A stretch of DNA of 64,000 nucleotides from assembly GCF_034676705.1 (NCBI RefSeq), contig NZ_JAUCBS010000013.1, positions 1,190,501 through 1,254,500 of the forward strand, given 5' to 3'. Of this stretch, positions 52,558 to 61,917 are shown piece by piece. Both the position numbers and the translations under genes were made by a program. How positions within the stretch are numbered: the first letter of the stretch is position 1; every line of letters begins with the position of its first letter. The notes under the pieces are model-generated. The model made no database searches. It was given only the letters and a program-made list of their open reading frames with translations, and had not been told where the DNA came from. The DNA comes from Gemmobacter sp. Its GTDB lineage: Bacteria > Pseudomonadota > Alphaproteobacteria > Rhodobacterales > Rhodobacteraceae.

Positions 52558-52878
52558 TCAGAGCGCGTCGAGGACAGCCTCGGGCGGGCGGCCGATGCGG
52601 GCGCCCTGCGGCCCGATCAGGATCGGGCGTTCGATCAGCCGGGGATGGGCGGCAAGATGGTCGAGCAGGGCGGCGTCATCCAGATCGCGCGGCAGGTCGG
52701 GGGCATCTTTCCAGCGGATCAGGCTTCGGGCCGGCAGGGCCAGCGCAACCAGCTCATCCCGGCTGGGCGGATCCTCCAGATAGCGGCGGATCTGCGGATG
52801 CAGGCCGCGATCCTCCAGCAGCGCCAAGGCCTTGCGCGAGGTTGAGCAGCGCGGATTGTGCCAGAACGTCAGAGCCAT
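52558..52878 (-). CDS. arsC: Arsenate reductase, ArsC (glutaredoxin-dependent type)
   Basis: A 106-residue ArsC/Spx-family protein. His7, Cys11 and Arg15 form the HX3CX3R motif (WHNPRCSTSR), and RPILIGPQGARIGRPPE gives the other Arg residues. It reduces arsenate to arsenite. It overlaps pyrD by 10 bases. The pst operon next door would import arsenate as a phosphate mimic, but a paralogue such as YffB-like proteins has the same fold and lacks the activity, so the substrate is inferred. Confidence 0.82.
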   Translation of the reverse strand: MALTFWHNPRCSTSRKALALLEDRGLHPQIRRYLEDPPSRDELVALALPARSLIRWKDAPDLPRDLDDAALLDHLAAHPRLIERPILIGPQGARIGRPPEAVLDAL

Positions 52879-53930
52879 GCGCCGCGGCCGGTGCCGGTGA
52901 CCTGAGCGACATTGCCGATGCCCTGCGCGGCCAAGGCCGCGTCGATGCCACGCGCAATGGCGGGCACCAGCGAGAAGCCCTGATAGACCAGCGCGGAATA
53001 GACCTGCACCGCGCTGGCGCCGGCGCGCAGCTTTTCCAGCACCTGTTCCGGGCTGGAAATGCCCCCCACGCCGATCAGCGGCAGCCTGCCGCCCGTTGCC
53101 TGCGACAGCAGCGCCAGCACACGGGTGGACTTTTCGAACAATGGCGCGCCCGACAGGCCCCCGGTTTCGTCGCGGCTGGCACTTTTCAGACCTTCGCGCG
53201 ACAGGGTGGTGTTGGTGGCGATGATCCCGGCAAGGCCGGCCGCCATGGCGACCTCGGCAATCGCCGCAATCTCGTCCGGGACCAGATCAGGCGCGATCTT
53301 CAGGAACACCGGGATCGGCCGGGGCAGGGCGGCGCGGGCCTGCATCACCCGGTCCAGCAGCGCGGCCAGGGCGGCCGGCCCCTGAAGGTCGCGCAATTTC
53401 TCGGTATTGGGCGACGACACATTGACCGTGGCAAAATCGACATGCGGGCCGCAGCTGGCCAGCACGCGGGCGAAATCGCCGGCACGGTCGTCGCTGTCCT
53501 TGTTGGCGCCCAGGTTCAGCCCCACCGGCACCGGGCCGCGTTGCCGTGCCGCCAGCCGGGCGCCGATCGCCTCGGCCCCCTGGTTGTTGAAGCCGAAGCG
53601 GTTGATCACCGCCCGATCCTCGGTCAGGCGGAACAGCCGCGGGCGCGGGTTGCCCGGCTGCGGGCGGGGGGTCGCCGCCCCCACCTCGACAAAGCCGAAG
53701 CCCGCGCGCGCCAGCGGCGCCAGCGCGACCGCGTTCTTGTCATATCCCGCCGCCAGCCCCACCGGGTTCGGCAGCGCCAGCCCCGCCACCGTCACCGCCA
53801 GCCGGGACGAGGTGACCAGCCCCGGCAACGGCACCAGCCCGCTGCGCAGCGCGGTCAGCGACAGGCCATGCCCGGTTTCCGGGTCGATCCGGTGCAGCGC
53901 GGTCAGGCCAAGGCGTTCGATCAGGCTCAC
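52869..53930 (-). CDS. pyrD: Dihydroorotate dehydrogenase (quinone)
   Basis: A 353-residue class 2 enzyme. VGLAAGYDKNAVA, NRFGFNNQGAEA, NVSSPNT with the catalytic Ser, and IGVGGISSPEQ bind FMN and orotate. The N-terminal helices (about 1-35) attach to the membrane. It oxidises dihydroorotate in UMP synthesis, passing electrons to quinone. A GTG start at 53930 overlaps the upstream stop by 4 bases; a longer frame overlaps the DUF952 gene and is rejected. Confidence 0.94.
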   Translation of the reverse strand: MSLIERLGLTALHRIDPETGHGLSLTALRSGLVPLPGLVTSSRLAVTVAGLALPNPVGLAAGYDKNAVALAPLARAGFGFVEVGAATPRPQPGNPRPRLFRLTEDRAVINRFGFNNQGAEAIGARLAARQRGPVPVGLNLGANKDSDDRAGDFARVLASCGPHVDFATVNVSSPNTEKLRDLQGPAALAALLDRVMQARAALPRPIPVFLKIAPDLVPDEIAAIAEVAMAAGLAGIIATNTTLSREGLKSASRDETGGLSGAPLFEKSTRVLALLSQATGGRLPLIGVGGISSPEQVLEKLRAGASAVQVYSALVYQGFSLVPAIARGIDAALAAQGIGNVAQVTGTGRGAWL

Positions 53931-54265
53931 CAGACACCTTCCGGGAAGATATGCCCCGAGGCGCCAAGGGGCAGGGACTTGTCCCACAGCACCTCGTCCA
54001 GCCGCAGGGCGCGGTAGAGATGCGGGAACAGCTGCCCGCCCCGCGACGGTTCCCATTTCAGCGCCGGGCCCAGCCGGTCGGCGTCCAGCGCCACCAGCAC
54101 CAGGTCGCTTTCGGTGCCGAAATGCCTGGCGGCGGTTTCCGCCACCTGCGCGGCGGTCGAGAAATGGATATAGCCATCGGCCAGATCCACCGGGGCCCCC
54201 AGGGTTTCGCCTGCGGCCTTGAACGCATCCCATTCGGGGCGACGGAAGATCTTGTAGATGGGCAT
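53927..54265 (-). CDS. DUF952 family protein
   Basis: A 112-residue protein with the DUF952 pattern: opening MPIYKIFRRPEWDAF, DGYIHFSTAAQVAETAARH and LVLVALDADRLG, ending FPHLYRAL. The fold is known but the function is not. It is co-transcribed with pyrD and arsC. Confidence 0.85.
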   Translation of the reverse strand: MPIYKIFRRPEWDAFKAAGETLGAPVDLADGYIHFSTAAQVAETAARHFGTESDLVLVALDADRLGPALKWEPSRGGQLFPHLYRALRLDEVLWDKSLPLGASGHIFPEGVW

Positions 54266-54297
54266 GGCGCTTTCCATGCCCCGGATTGCGGCTTCGG

Positions 54298-54912
54298 TCA
54301 ATCGGGCAGGCCGCGCAGCAGCAGCGATGCCGCGATGGCCCACATGGTCAGCCCCACGACCACCTCCAGCACCACCCAGGCGCGCGGCCGGGCAAAGACC
54401 GGCGCCAGCGCCCGCGCCCCGAACCCCAGCGCGGCAAAGAACGTTACCGAGGCCAGGGCCGCGGCCATCGCAAACGCCGCCTGATGCGGGGCATATTGCG
54501 CCGAGATCGCCCCCAGCAGCACCACCGTATCCAGATAGACATGCGGGTTCGCCCAGGTGAACATCAGGCACATCGCCAGCACGCGGCCCAGCGGCGCGCT
54601 TTCGCCGGGGGTGGGCATCAGCGCCTCGCCCCCCTTCAGCGCGGCCTTGAACCGCAGCGCGCCATACAGGACCAGAAACGCCGCCCCGCCCCACAGCATC
54701 AGCGGCCCCAGCCAGGGCGCCGCCCGCACCAGCGTGCCAAAGCCGGCGACCCCCGCCGCGATCAGCAACGCATCCGACAGCGCGCAGACCAGCACCACCG
54801 GCAGCACATGTTCCCGCCGCAGCCCCTGCCGCAGCACAAAGGCGTTCTGCGCCCCGATGGCCGCGATCAGCCCGATGGAGGTGCCGAACCCGGCGAACAT
54901 GGCCTGCAACAT
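54298..54912 (-). CDS. argO: LysE/ArgO-family amino acid exporter
   Basis: A 204-residue membrane protein with about six helices. GLIAAIGAQNAFVLRQGL is the LysE-family motif, and FTWANPHVYLDTVVLLG follows. It exports arginine (and possibly lysine). The start at 54912 gives the family N-terminus. An ArgP-like regulator is divergently encoded 87 bases away, the classic arrangement, so export is likely induced by basic amino acids. Confidence 0.92.
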   Translation of the reverse strand: MLQAMFAGFGTSIGLIAAIGAQNAFVLRQGLRREHVLPVVLVCALSDALLIAAGVAGFGTLVRAAPWLGPLMLWGGAAFLVLYGALRFKAALKGGEALMPTPGESAPLGRVLAMCLMFTWANPHVYLDTVVLLGAISAQYAPHQAAFAMAAALASVTFFAALGFGARALAPVFARPRAWVVLEVVVGLTMWAIAASLLLRGLPD

Positions 54913-54999
54913 GATGGTCCCCTGCTGTGACAGCCGTTGACTAGCCGGGGATGCAGGATTAGCCAAGTTAAACGAATTATCTCTGCGGAAGTCTTGCTA

Positions 55000-55887
55000 A
55001 TGCTGGATCCGGCCCAGCTTGCCGCCCTGGCGGCCATCCACCGGCGCGGCAGCTTTGAGGGCGCGGCGGCGGTGCTGGGCGTTACGCCTTCGGCCGTGTC
55101 GCAGCGGCTGAAGGCGCTGGAAGAACGGATCGGTTGCCTGCTGATCCGGCGCGCCAGCCCCTGCACCGCCACGCCGTCCGGCCTGCGCCTGATCCGCCAC
55201 CATGATGAGGTTACGGCGCTGGAGGCGGCGGTGGCGCAGGATCTGCGCATCGGCGGCACCGGCCCGGTCACCCTGCGCCTTGCGGTCAATGCCGACAGTC
55301 TGGCCACCTGGGTGGTCCCCGCGCTGGCGGCGGTGGACAACCTGCTGTTCGATCTGGTGATCGACGATCAGGCCCACAGCCAGGACTGGCTGCGCAGGGG
55401 AGAGGTGGCGGCGGCCGTCACCTCGCACCCCGGGCCGTTGCAGGGCTGCGAAACCGTGGCGCTGGGGGCCCTGCGGTATCGCGCCACCGCCAGCCCCGGT
55501 TTCATGGCCCGCCACCTGCCGGACGGTGCGACGATGGCCGGACTGACGCAGGCGCCAGGCTTGACGTTTTCCGACAAGGATACCCTGCAATCCGACTGGC
55601 TGCGGCAGGTCTGCGGCCAGACAGTTGCCTTTCCCACACATCGCATCGCCTCCAGCCAGGGCTTTGTCGATGCGGCGCTGGCGGGCCTGGGCTGGGGCAT
55701 GAACCCCGAGCCGCTGGTGGCCCATCACCTTGCCAATGGGGCGCTGGTGGATCTGGTGCCCGATACCCCGCTGGATGTGCCGCTCTATTGGCAGTTCACC
55801 CGCCAGTCGGCCCCCGTCCTTGCCCCCGTGACCCGCGCCATGCGGGCCGAGGCGGCGCGCCTGCTGCGGCGCCCCCTTTCGCTTTGA
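55000..55887 (+). CDS. argP: LysR-family regulator ArgP
   Basis: A 295-residue LysR regulator of the ArgP/LysG/IciA type. The helix-turn-helix is in residues about 1-60 (FEGAAAVLGVTPSAVSQRLK), followed by the effector domain. The ATG at 55000 fits the usual length; the open frame further upstream would overlap the promoter region. It probably activates argO, divergent at 54912, in response to arginine or lysine. Confidence 0.92.
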   Translation: MLDPAQLAALAAIHRRGSFEGAAAVLGVTPSAVSQRLKALEERIGCLLIRRASPCTATPSGLRLIRHHDEVTALEAAVAQDLRIGGTGPVTLRLAVNADSLATWVVPALAAVDNLLFDLVIDDQAHSQDWLRRGEVAAAVTSHPGPLQGCETVALGALRYRATASPGFMARHLPDGATMAGLTQAPGLTFSDKDTLQSDWLRQVCGQTVAFPTHRIASSQGFVDAALAGLGWGMNPEPLVAHHLANGALVDLVPDTPLDVPLYWQFTRQSAPVLAPVTRAMRAEAARLLRRPLSL

Positions 55888-55959
55888 CCCAAATATCCTC
55901 GGGGGGTGAATTGGCGCTTGCGCCAAGAGGGGGGCAGACGGCCCCCCTGACCACGCCTG

Positions 55960-56346
55960 TCACTGTTGCACCGCCACCAGATGGGCGACCAGATCGGCGA
56001 TGTCGCGGCTGGTCAGCACGGGCGTTCCGTCGGGGGCAAGGATGGTGGTGTCCTGCCGGTCGTACAGCTGCCCGAACAGCGGCATCGGCGATCCATGCGC
56101 CACCAGCGCATCGCGCCCGTCGATGCGCATCACCACGCGGATGGTGGGAAAGGCACCGCCGGCGGCCAGCCGTGTCAGGTCGGTCGGGGGAACGGTCAGC
56201 ACGGCCGCCATCGGGCCTGCGCCGTCGGCCGCCACCCCGTGACAGGTCGCGCAATGGTGCTGGAACGTGGCCGCCCCTCGCGCCGCATCCTGCGCCGTGG
56301 CGGGCAGGGCAGACAACAGGGCCAGCAGGAAGGATGAAACACGCAT
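55960..56346 (-). CDS. c-type cytochrome
   Basis: A 128-residue protein with a signal peptide (residues 1-18, ending TAQ-DA) and one haem motif CATCH at residue 32. A Met ligand probably lies in the segment GSPMPLFG. It is a small periplasmic electron carrier with no clear partner. It is 73 bases downstream of an acyl-CoA dehydrogenase gene on the same strand. An intergenic AAATATCCTCGGGGG motif lies between it and argP. Confidence 0.85.
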   Translation of the reverse strand: MRVSSFLLALLSALPATAQDAARGAATFQHHCATCHGVAADGAGPMAAVLTVPPTDLTRLAAGGAFPTIRVVMRIDGRDALVAHGSPMPLFGQLYDRQDTTILAPDGTPVLTSRDIADLVAHLVAVQQ

Positions 56347-56418
56347 GATGCCCCCCGCAACATGGAACAGCCCCAGCCTGCCAGTGCAGGGCCGGGGCCG
56401 CCTTGATCCATGTCAGTC

Positions 56419-57546
56419 TTACAGCGACCGGGCGATGACCAGCCGCTGCACCTCGGACGTGCCTTCGTAAATCTGGCACACCCGCACATCGCGATAGATC
56501 CGTTCCACCGGATAATCCGACAGATAGCCATAGCCGCCATGGATCTGGATCGCGGCCGAACACACCTCCTCGGCCATTTCCGATGCCACCAGCTTGGCCA
56601 TGGACGCTTCGGTCAGGCAGGGCCGCCCGGCCTCGCGCAGGGACGCGGCGTGCAGCACCATCTGGCGCGCCACGGCCACCTTGGTGGCCATGTCGGCCAG
56701 CTTGAAGGCAATTGCCTGGTTCGCGATGATCGGCTGGCCAAAGGCCACCCGTTCCTTGGCATAGGCGGTGGCATGGTCCAGCGCCGACCGCGCCATGCCC
56801 ACCGACTGTGCCGCAATGCCGATGCGCCCGCCTTCCAGATTGGCCAGCGCGATGCGGTAGCCCTCGCCTTCGGCGCCCAGCCGGTTTTCCACCGGCACGC
56901 GCATGCCGTTGAACGCCAGCGCGCAGGTGTCGGACGCATGCTGGCCCAGCTTGTGTTCGACCGAGACCACCTCATAGCCGGGCGTATCGGTGGGCACGAT
57001 AAAGGCGGTGATGCCCTTTTTGCCTGCCGCCGGATCGGTGACGGCAAAGACGATGGTCACCCCGGCGCTCTTGCCGCTGGTGATGAACTGCTTCGCCCCG
57101 TCGATGACGTAGTGGTCACCGTCCAGCCGCGCCCGGGTTTTCAGGGCCGAGGCATCGGACCCCGCCTGCGGTTCGGTCAGCGCAAAGGCGCCGATCCATT
57201 CGCCCGAAGCCATCTTCGGCAGGAACCGGCGCTTCTGATCCTCGGTGCCAAAGCGCAGGATCGGCGCGCAGCCGACCGAGGAATGCACCGACAGGATGGT
57301 CGACATCGCGCCTTCGCCGGCCGCGATCTCCTCCAGCGCCAGCGCATAGGCGACGGCGCCCAGGTCGGACCCGCCGTAATCCTCGGGCACCAGCATGCCC
57401 ATGAAGCCAAGGGCGCCCATTTCCACCACCTCGTCGGCGGGAAAGCTGTGGTCGCGGTCGCGCTGTGCGGCACCGGGGGCCAGACGTTCCTGCGCAAAGG
57501 CGCGGGCGGCGTCGCGGATCTGTTCCTGGGTTTCGGTCAGCAGCAT
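56419..57546 (-). CDS. Acyl-CoA dehydrogenase
   Basis: A 375-residue flavoenzyme. FALTEPQAGSDA is the FAD/substrate signature, and QIHGGYGYLSDYPVERIYRD contains the second; the catalytic Glu is in the segment QIYEGTSEVQ. It desaturates acyl-CoA as the first step of beta-oxidation. ATG 57546 overlaps the thiolase stop by one base, so the pair is translated together. Resemblance is to short-chain or branched-chain enzymes; specificity is not predictable. Confidence 0.92.
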   Translation of the reverse strand: MLLTETQEQIRDAARAFAQERLAPGAAQRDRDHSFPADEVVEMGALGFMGMLVPEDYGGSDLGAVAYALALEEIAAGEGAMSTILSVHSSVGCAPILRFGTEDQKRRFLPKMASGEWIGAFALTEPQAGSDASALKTRARLDGDHYVIDGAKQFITSGKSAGVTIVFAVTDPAAGKKGITAFIVPTDTPGYEVVSVEHKLGQHASDTCALAFNGMRVPVENRLGAEGEGYRIALANLEGGRIGIAAQSVGMARSALDHATAYAKERVAFGQPIIANQAIAFKLADMATKVAVARQMVLHAASLREAGRPCLTEASMAKLVASEMAEEVCSAAIQIHGGYGYLSDYPVERIYRDVRVCQIYEGTSEVQRLVIARSL

Positions 57547-58736
57547 CAGATCACCCGTTCGATGGCGACGGCCGTCGCCTCGCCCCCGCCGATGCACAGC
57601 GAGGCGACGCCGCGTTTCAGCCCGTGGGTTTCCAGCGCGGCCAGCAGCGTCACCATCACCCGCGCGCCCGATGCGCCGATGGGGTGGCCAAGCGCGCAGG
57701 CGCCGCCGTGGATGTTCACCTTGTCATGCGGCAGGTCCAGCTCGCGCATCGCGGCCATGGCGACGACGGCAAAGGCCTCGTTGATCTCGAACAGATCCAC
57801 GTCCCTGAGCCCCCAGCCGGTTTTCGCCGCCAGCTTCTGCATGGCGCCGATGGGCGCGGTGGGGAACAGGCCCGGTTTGTCGGCGTGGGTGGAATGGCCC
57901 ACCAGAATCGCCCGCGGGGTCAGGCCGCGGCGCTCGGCCTCGGAGGCGCGCATCAGCACCAGCGCCGCCGCCCCGTCCGAGATGGACGAGGAATTGGCCG
58001 CCGTCACCGTGCCGCCGTCGCGGAAGGCGGGTTTCAGGGTGGGGATCTTGTCCAGCCGCGCCTTGCCGGGCTGTTCGTCGATCTTCACCACGGTTTCCGA
58101 TTTGCCGCTACGCACGGTCACCGGCGCCACCTCGGCGGCGAACAGGCCGTCGGCAATGGCCTTTTGCGCCCGGGTCAGCGAGGAGATGGCGTAATCGTCC
58201 TGCTGCTGGCGGGTGAACTGCATGGCCTGCGCGCAATCCTCGGCAAAGGTGCCCATCAGGCGACCCTTGTCATAGGCATCTTCCAGCCCGTCCAGGAACA
58301 TGTGGTCCAACACCTGCGCATGGCCGATGCGGGCGCCGCCGCGCATTTTCGGCAGCAGATAGGGCGAGTTGGTCATGCTTTCCATGCCGCCCGCGACCAT
58401 CACGTCCTGCGATCCGGCCAGCAGCATGTCATGGGCGAACATCGCCGCGCGCATGCCAGATCCGCACATCTTGTTGATGGTCGTGGCCCCGGCGCCCAGC
58501 GGCAGGCCGGCCTTCAGCGCCGCCTGGCGGGCGGGCGCCTGCCCTTGCCCTGCGGGCAGGACGCAGCCCATCACCACCTCGTCCACCGCCTCGGGAGCAA
58601 GGCCCGCGCCGGCCAGCGCCGCACCAATGGCGACGGCGCCCAGATCGGCGGCCATCACGCTGGCGAAATCGCCCTGGAACCCGCCCATGGGCGTGCGCGC
58701 CGCCCCGACGATCACGATGGGATCATGTTTGGTCAT
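57546..58736 (-). CDS. Acetyl-CoA acyltransferase (thiolase)
   Basis: A 396-residue thiolase II-type enzyme. NKMCGSGMRA holds the acyl-accepting Cys, NVHGGACALGHPIGASGAR-like segment NIHGGACALGHPIG gives the His, and ASLCIGGGEATAVA the second Cys. It cleaves or condenses acyl-CoA with acetyl-CoA. It leads a two-gene operon with an acyl-CoA dehydrogenase. An AraC-type regulator is divergently placed 181 bases away. Confidence 0.94.
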   Translation of the reverse strand: MTKHDPIVIVGAARTPMGGFQGDFASVMAADLGAVAIGAALAGAGLAPEAVDEVVMGCVLPAGQGQAPARQAALKAGLPLGAGATTINKMCGSGMRAAMFAHDMLLAGSQDVMVAGGMESMTNSPYLLPKMRGGARIGHAQVLDHMFLDGLEDAYDKGRLMGTFAEDCAQAMQFTRQQQDDYAISSLTRAQKAIADGLFAAEVAPVTVRSGKSETVVKIDEQPGKARLDKIPTLKPAFRDGGTVTAANSSSISDGAAALVLMRASEAERRGLTPRAILVGHSTHADKPGLFPTAPIGAMQKLAAKTGWGLRDVDLFEINEAFAVVAMAAMRELDLPHDKVNIHGGACALGHPIGASGARVMVTLLAALETHGLKRGVASLCIGGGEATAVAIERVI

Positions 58737-58917
58737 TGCCGCTCCTCCTGTCTGGCCGACGATGGCTGCATCGGTCCGGTTTTACACGAAACACCCCGCC
58801 TGGGTCGGAGATTTCGCGCGGACCGCGCCTGCCACGCGCCGGATCTAGATCGGTGCGGTCTTGCAAACAATGACAGTTGATGTCTTGTCTGGTGATCGGT
58901 TTTGCAATGGGGGCGTC

Positions 58918-59931
58918 ATGGACCGCCGGATCATCGCGCCCGGTTTTGTCGCCGATGCGCTGGATCGGCTGGGCGGGCAGGGCATCGACCCCGCGCCGCT
59001 GCTGGCCGAAGCGGGCCTGCCGCCGGTGGTGGACCAGCCGGTCAGCAATGTGCAGTTTGCCCGGCTGTGGGGACTGATCGCCCAGGCGATGGAGGATGAG
59101 TTCATGGGCCTGGCCGCCCGGCCCATGCGGCCCGGCGGCTTTGCCATGCTGTGTCATGCCATCCTCCACACCGGCACGCTGGAGCGCGCCTTGCGCCGGG
59201 CGCTGCGGTTTCTGGCACTGGTGCTGGACGATCCGCGCGGCGACTTGCGGGTGCAGGGCGGGAGGGCGGAAATCGTGCTGGCCGACCGGGGCGGGCCGCG
59301 CGCGGCCTTTGCCTATCGCACCTACTGGCTGGTGCTGATGGGGGTGGCCTGCTGGCTGGTCGGGCGGCGCATCCCGTTGCGGGGGCTGGACTTTCGCTGT
59401 GCCGCACCTGCAGACCGGCACGATTACCACCAGTTCTTCGGTGCCCCGGTGCGGTTTGATCAGCCCGTCACCCGTCTGGTGTTCGACGCCGCGCACCTGC
59501 CCTTGCCCGTGATCCGGTCCGAGGCCGCCTTGCGCGGTTTCCTGCGCGAGGCGCCGGCCAATATCCTGGTCCGCTACCGGCAGGATCACGGCGTCAGCGC
59601 CCGGGTGCGCGCGCGGCTGGCGGCCAGCGCCCCCGCCGACTGGCCGGGGTTCGAGGGCATGGCGGCCGACCTGCACCTGTCGCCGGCCACGCTGCGCCGC
59701 CAGTTGCGGCTGGATGGGCAAAGCTATGCGGCCCTGAAGGACGACCTGCGCCTGGTGCAGGCCCGGCGTCTGCTGGCCGGCCCGCGCAGCGTGGCGCAGA
59801 TTGCCGCCGATCTGGGCTACAGCGAACCCAGCGCCTTTCACCGCGCCTTTGTCAAATGGACGGGCGAAACCCCCGGCGCCTACCGGCTGGCGCAGATTGC
59901 CGCCAGCCGCCCGGCCAGTTCCGCCACCTGA
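58918..59931 (+). CDS. AraC-family regulator with arabinose_bd-like N-terminus
   Basis: A 337-residue regulator started at ATG 58918 behind GGGGG. The N-terminal about 200 residues match the Arabinose_bd-type sensor seen in regulators of lipid and aromatic catabolism. The C-terminal about 85 residues are the AraC DNA-binding domain (LHLSPATLRRQLRLDG, then IAADLGYSEPSAFHRAFVKW). Divergent from the thiolase/acyl-CoA dehydrogenase operon, it probably activates it. Its 3' end overlaps the next, convergent gene by 52 bases. Confidence 0.9.
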   Translation: MDRRIIAPGFVADALDRLGGQGIDPAPLLAEAGLPPVVDQPVSNVQFARLWGLIAQAMEDEFMGLAARPMRPGGFAMLCHAILHTGTLERALRRALRFLALVLDDPRGDLRVQGGRAEIVLADRGGPRAAFAYRTYWLVLMGVACWLVGRRIPLRGLDFRCAAPADRHDYHQFFGAPVRFDQPVTRLVFDAAHLPLPVIRSEAALRGFLREAPANILVRYRQDHGVSARVRARLAASAPADWPGFEGMAADLHLSPATLRRQLRLDGQSYAALKDDLRLVQARRLLAGPRSVAQIAADLGYSEPSAFHRAFVKWTGETPGAYRLAQIAASRPASSAT

Positions 59932-61217
59932 GCGCGGATGTCCGGCACGGCGGTGATTTCCCAGAACGCCGCCCGCGACACCGGCCCGATGGCATGCAGC
60001 CGCTGCGATGGCGTGCCGTTGCGCCCGATCAGCTGGCAGGCGCCCGTCACCTCGGGGCCGATGCCCAGCGGGTCGATCCGTGCCGCGCCACGCTCCAGCA
60101 GCCCCGCCATCAGGGCCGAGGCATGGGCGGCCGGATCCCGCCGGATGCCGCGACAGTCGATGATCCGCCCTGCCGCCAGCGCCTGACGCGGGCCCCCGGG
60201 CGGCTGCACCACGGCAACCAGCCCGCCATCGTCCAGTTCCGCCCCGATGAAACCCGCCCGGATCACGCGCAACCGGCCGCTGGCCACCGCCGCGTCGATG
60301 GCCAGCCCCGAGGCGGGCGGCAGGCGGTGACGATGCACCTCCCACCAGCTGGCGGCATGGCGCAGGAACCGCGCGCGTTCCGCAGGGGGCAGGGCGCGCC
60401 ACAACCGCCGGATCTGCGGGCGGATCGCGTCCACCGCATCCTGCCAGGTGCCGCCCCCGGCCTGCACCCGGCCTGCCAGATCGCGCACCCATCGCATCAG
60501 CGCGCTGGCCGGCGCGCCCAGCGGCAGGTCGGCCACCGAAAGCGTGATCCCCGGCCCGGGTTCGGCATGCGGCCGCGGCAGCAGCCCGCGCCGCGACAGG
60601 GCAACGATTTCCCCCCGGTGACCCTGCGCCAGCAGCGTCAGCACCTGATCCACCATCGACAGGCCGGTGCCCACGATCACCACCCGCGCGTCCGGCGCGG
60701 GCGGCGGCAGATCGTCCCAGGCGCCGGCCACCAGGCCGGCCGGATCGGGGGCAGGGCGCACATGGCCGGTGGCCAGCACCGCCTGATCGGCGATCACCAG
60801 CTGACCATCCTCCAGCGCCGCCACCACGCCGCGGGGGTGTTCGTCCAGCCGCACGGCGGTGGCCCGCACGATGCGCAGCCGCGCCGTATCGCCGCGCCAG
60901 GGGTCCAGCAGGCTGGTCAGATAGCGGCCATAGATCCCGCGCGGCATGAATTCTCCGTCCGGCACATCGGGCTGCCCCTCCAGCCAGCGGCGGAAATGGC
61001 CCGGATCGTCGTCCCAGGCGCTCATGGACCGGATGCGGGTGTTCAGCAGGTGCTGGGGCCGGTCGGTGGCATAGGCCACCCCGCGCCCGGGTTGCGGCGC
61101 GGGGTCCACCAGCGTCACCCGACAGGGGCCGCCATGCAGCAGATGCGCCGCCATCAGCACCCCGCTGGCGCCGCCGCCAAGGATCAGCACATGGCCCGAC
61201 CGGATTTGCTGGTTCAT
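59880..61217 (-). CDS. FAD/NAD(P)-binding oxidoreductase
   Basis: A 445-residue flavoprotein. HVLILGGGASGVLMAAHLL is the N-terminal FAD Rossmann motif, and VVIVGTGLSMVDQ a second. It fits the NAD_binding_9/FAD-NAD(P)-binding group, related to hydroxyacylglutathione-like and thiamine-linked oxidoreductases; substrate is unknown. The start at 61217 follows a Lrp-type gene by 17 bases, so the regulator and enzyme form a two-gene operon. Its end overlaps the AraC gene end by 52 bases. Confidence 0.82.
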   Translation of the reverse strand: MNQQIRSGHVLILGGGASGVLMAAHLLHGGPCRVTLVDPAPQPGRGVAYATDRPQHLLNTRIRSMSAWDDDPGHFRRWLEGQPDVPDGEFMPRGIYGRYLTSLLDPWRGDTARLRIVRATAVRLDEHPRGVVAALEDGQLVIADQAVLATGHVRPAPDPAGLVAGAWDDLPPPAPDARVVIVGTGLSMVDQVLTLLAQGHRGEIVALSRRGLLPRPHAEPGPGITLSVADLPLGAPASALMRWVRDLAGRVQAGGGTWQDAVDAIRPQIRRLWRALPPAERARFLRHAASWWEVHRHRLPPASGLAIDAAVASGRLRVIRAGFIGAELDDGGLVAVVQPPGGPRQALAAGRIIDCRGIRRDPAAHASALMAGLLERGAARIDPLGIGPEVTGACQLIGRNGTPSQRLHAIGPVSRAAFWEITAVPDIRAQVAELAGRLAAICASR

Positions 61218-61234
61218 TCGCGTGCCCCCTGGCG

Positions 61235-61708
61235 TCAGCGGTTGCGGGTATCCACCGGATAGGCGGTGGTGAACTTCATGCGCTCCATCGCGAAATGCGA
61301 GGTCAGGTTGCGGATCGGCACGGCATCGGTCAGCCGGCGATACAGCCGGTCGTAATCGGCCATGTCGCGGGCCGAGATGCGCAGCAGATAGTCGATTTCG
61401 CCGGCCATGCGATGCACCTCCATCACCTCGGGCAGGGCGGCGACAACGGCGGCAAAGGCATCGCGCCATTCGGGGGTATGGTCCGGCGCCTCGATCCCCA
61501 CGAACACGGTCAGGCCAAAGCCCAGCCGCGCCGGATCGGCCAGCGCCACCCGCCGCGTCAGGATGCCCGCCGCCTCCAGCTTCTGGATGCGTTTCCAGCA
61601 CGGGGTCTGCGACAGGCCCACGCGGTCCGCGACCCGGGCCACCGGGATGGTCGCATCGCGCATCAGTTCCGCCACGATCTTTCGGTCGATCAGATCCAGG
61701 TCTTCCAT
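61235..61708 (-). CDS. Lrp/AsnC-family regulator
   Basis: A 157-residue protein. The N-terminal helix-turn-helix (IPVARVADRVGLSQTPCWKR) is followed by the RAM domain (VMEVHRMAGEIDYLLRI). Such regulators sense amino acids. It is the first gene of an operon with the FAD enzyme, which it may regulate. Confidence 0.93.
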   Translation of the reverse strand: MEDLDLIDRKIVAELMRDATIPVARVADRVGLSQTPCWKRIQKLEAAGILTRRVALADPARLGFGLTVFVGIEAPDHTPEWRDAFAAVVAALPEVMEVHRMAGEIDYLLRISARDMADYDRLYRRLTDAVPIRNLTSHFAMERMKFTTAYPVDTRNR

Positions 61709-61917
61709 CGGTCATGTCCCGCCGTCTGGCCCCGCAAGATCGGAGCCTTTTAAGCATGGCAGGAAATTCTTATTTGTCTACTGTCTTTATCGTGTATGTC
61801 GTCATTTCATAAAACCGCCGCTTTTCAGTCATTTGCAACTGTCGTTGCAGCAGATCATCGGGCATGGCGCCGAAGCCCCGCATTGATTCCCCGCCCGCTT
61901 GGGCCTAGTGTCAGGCC

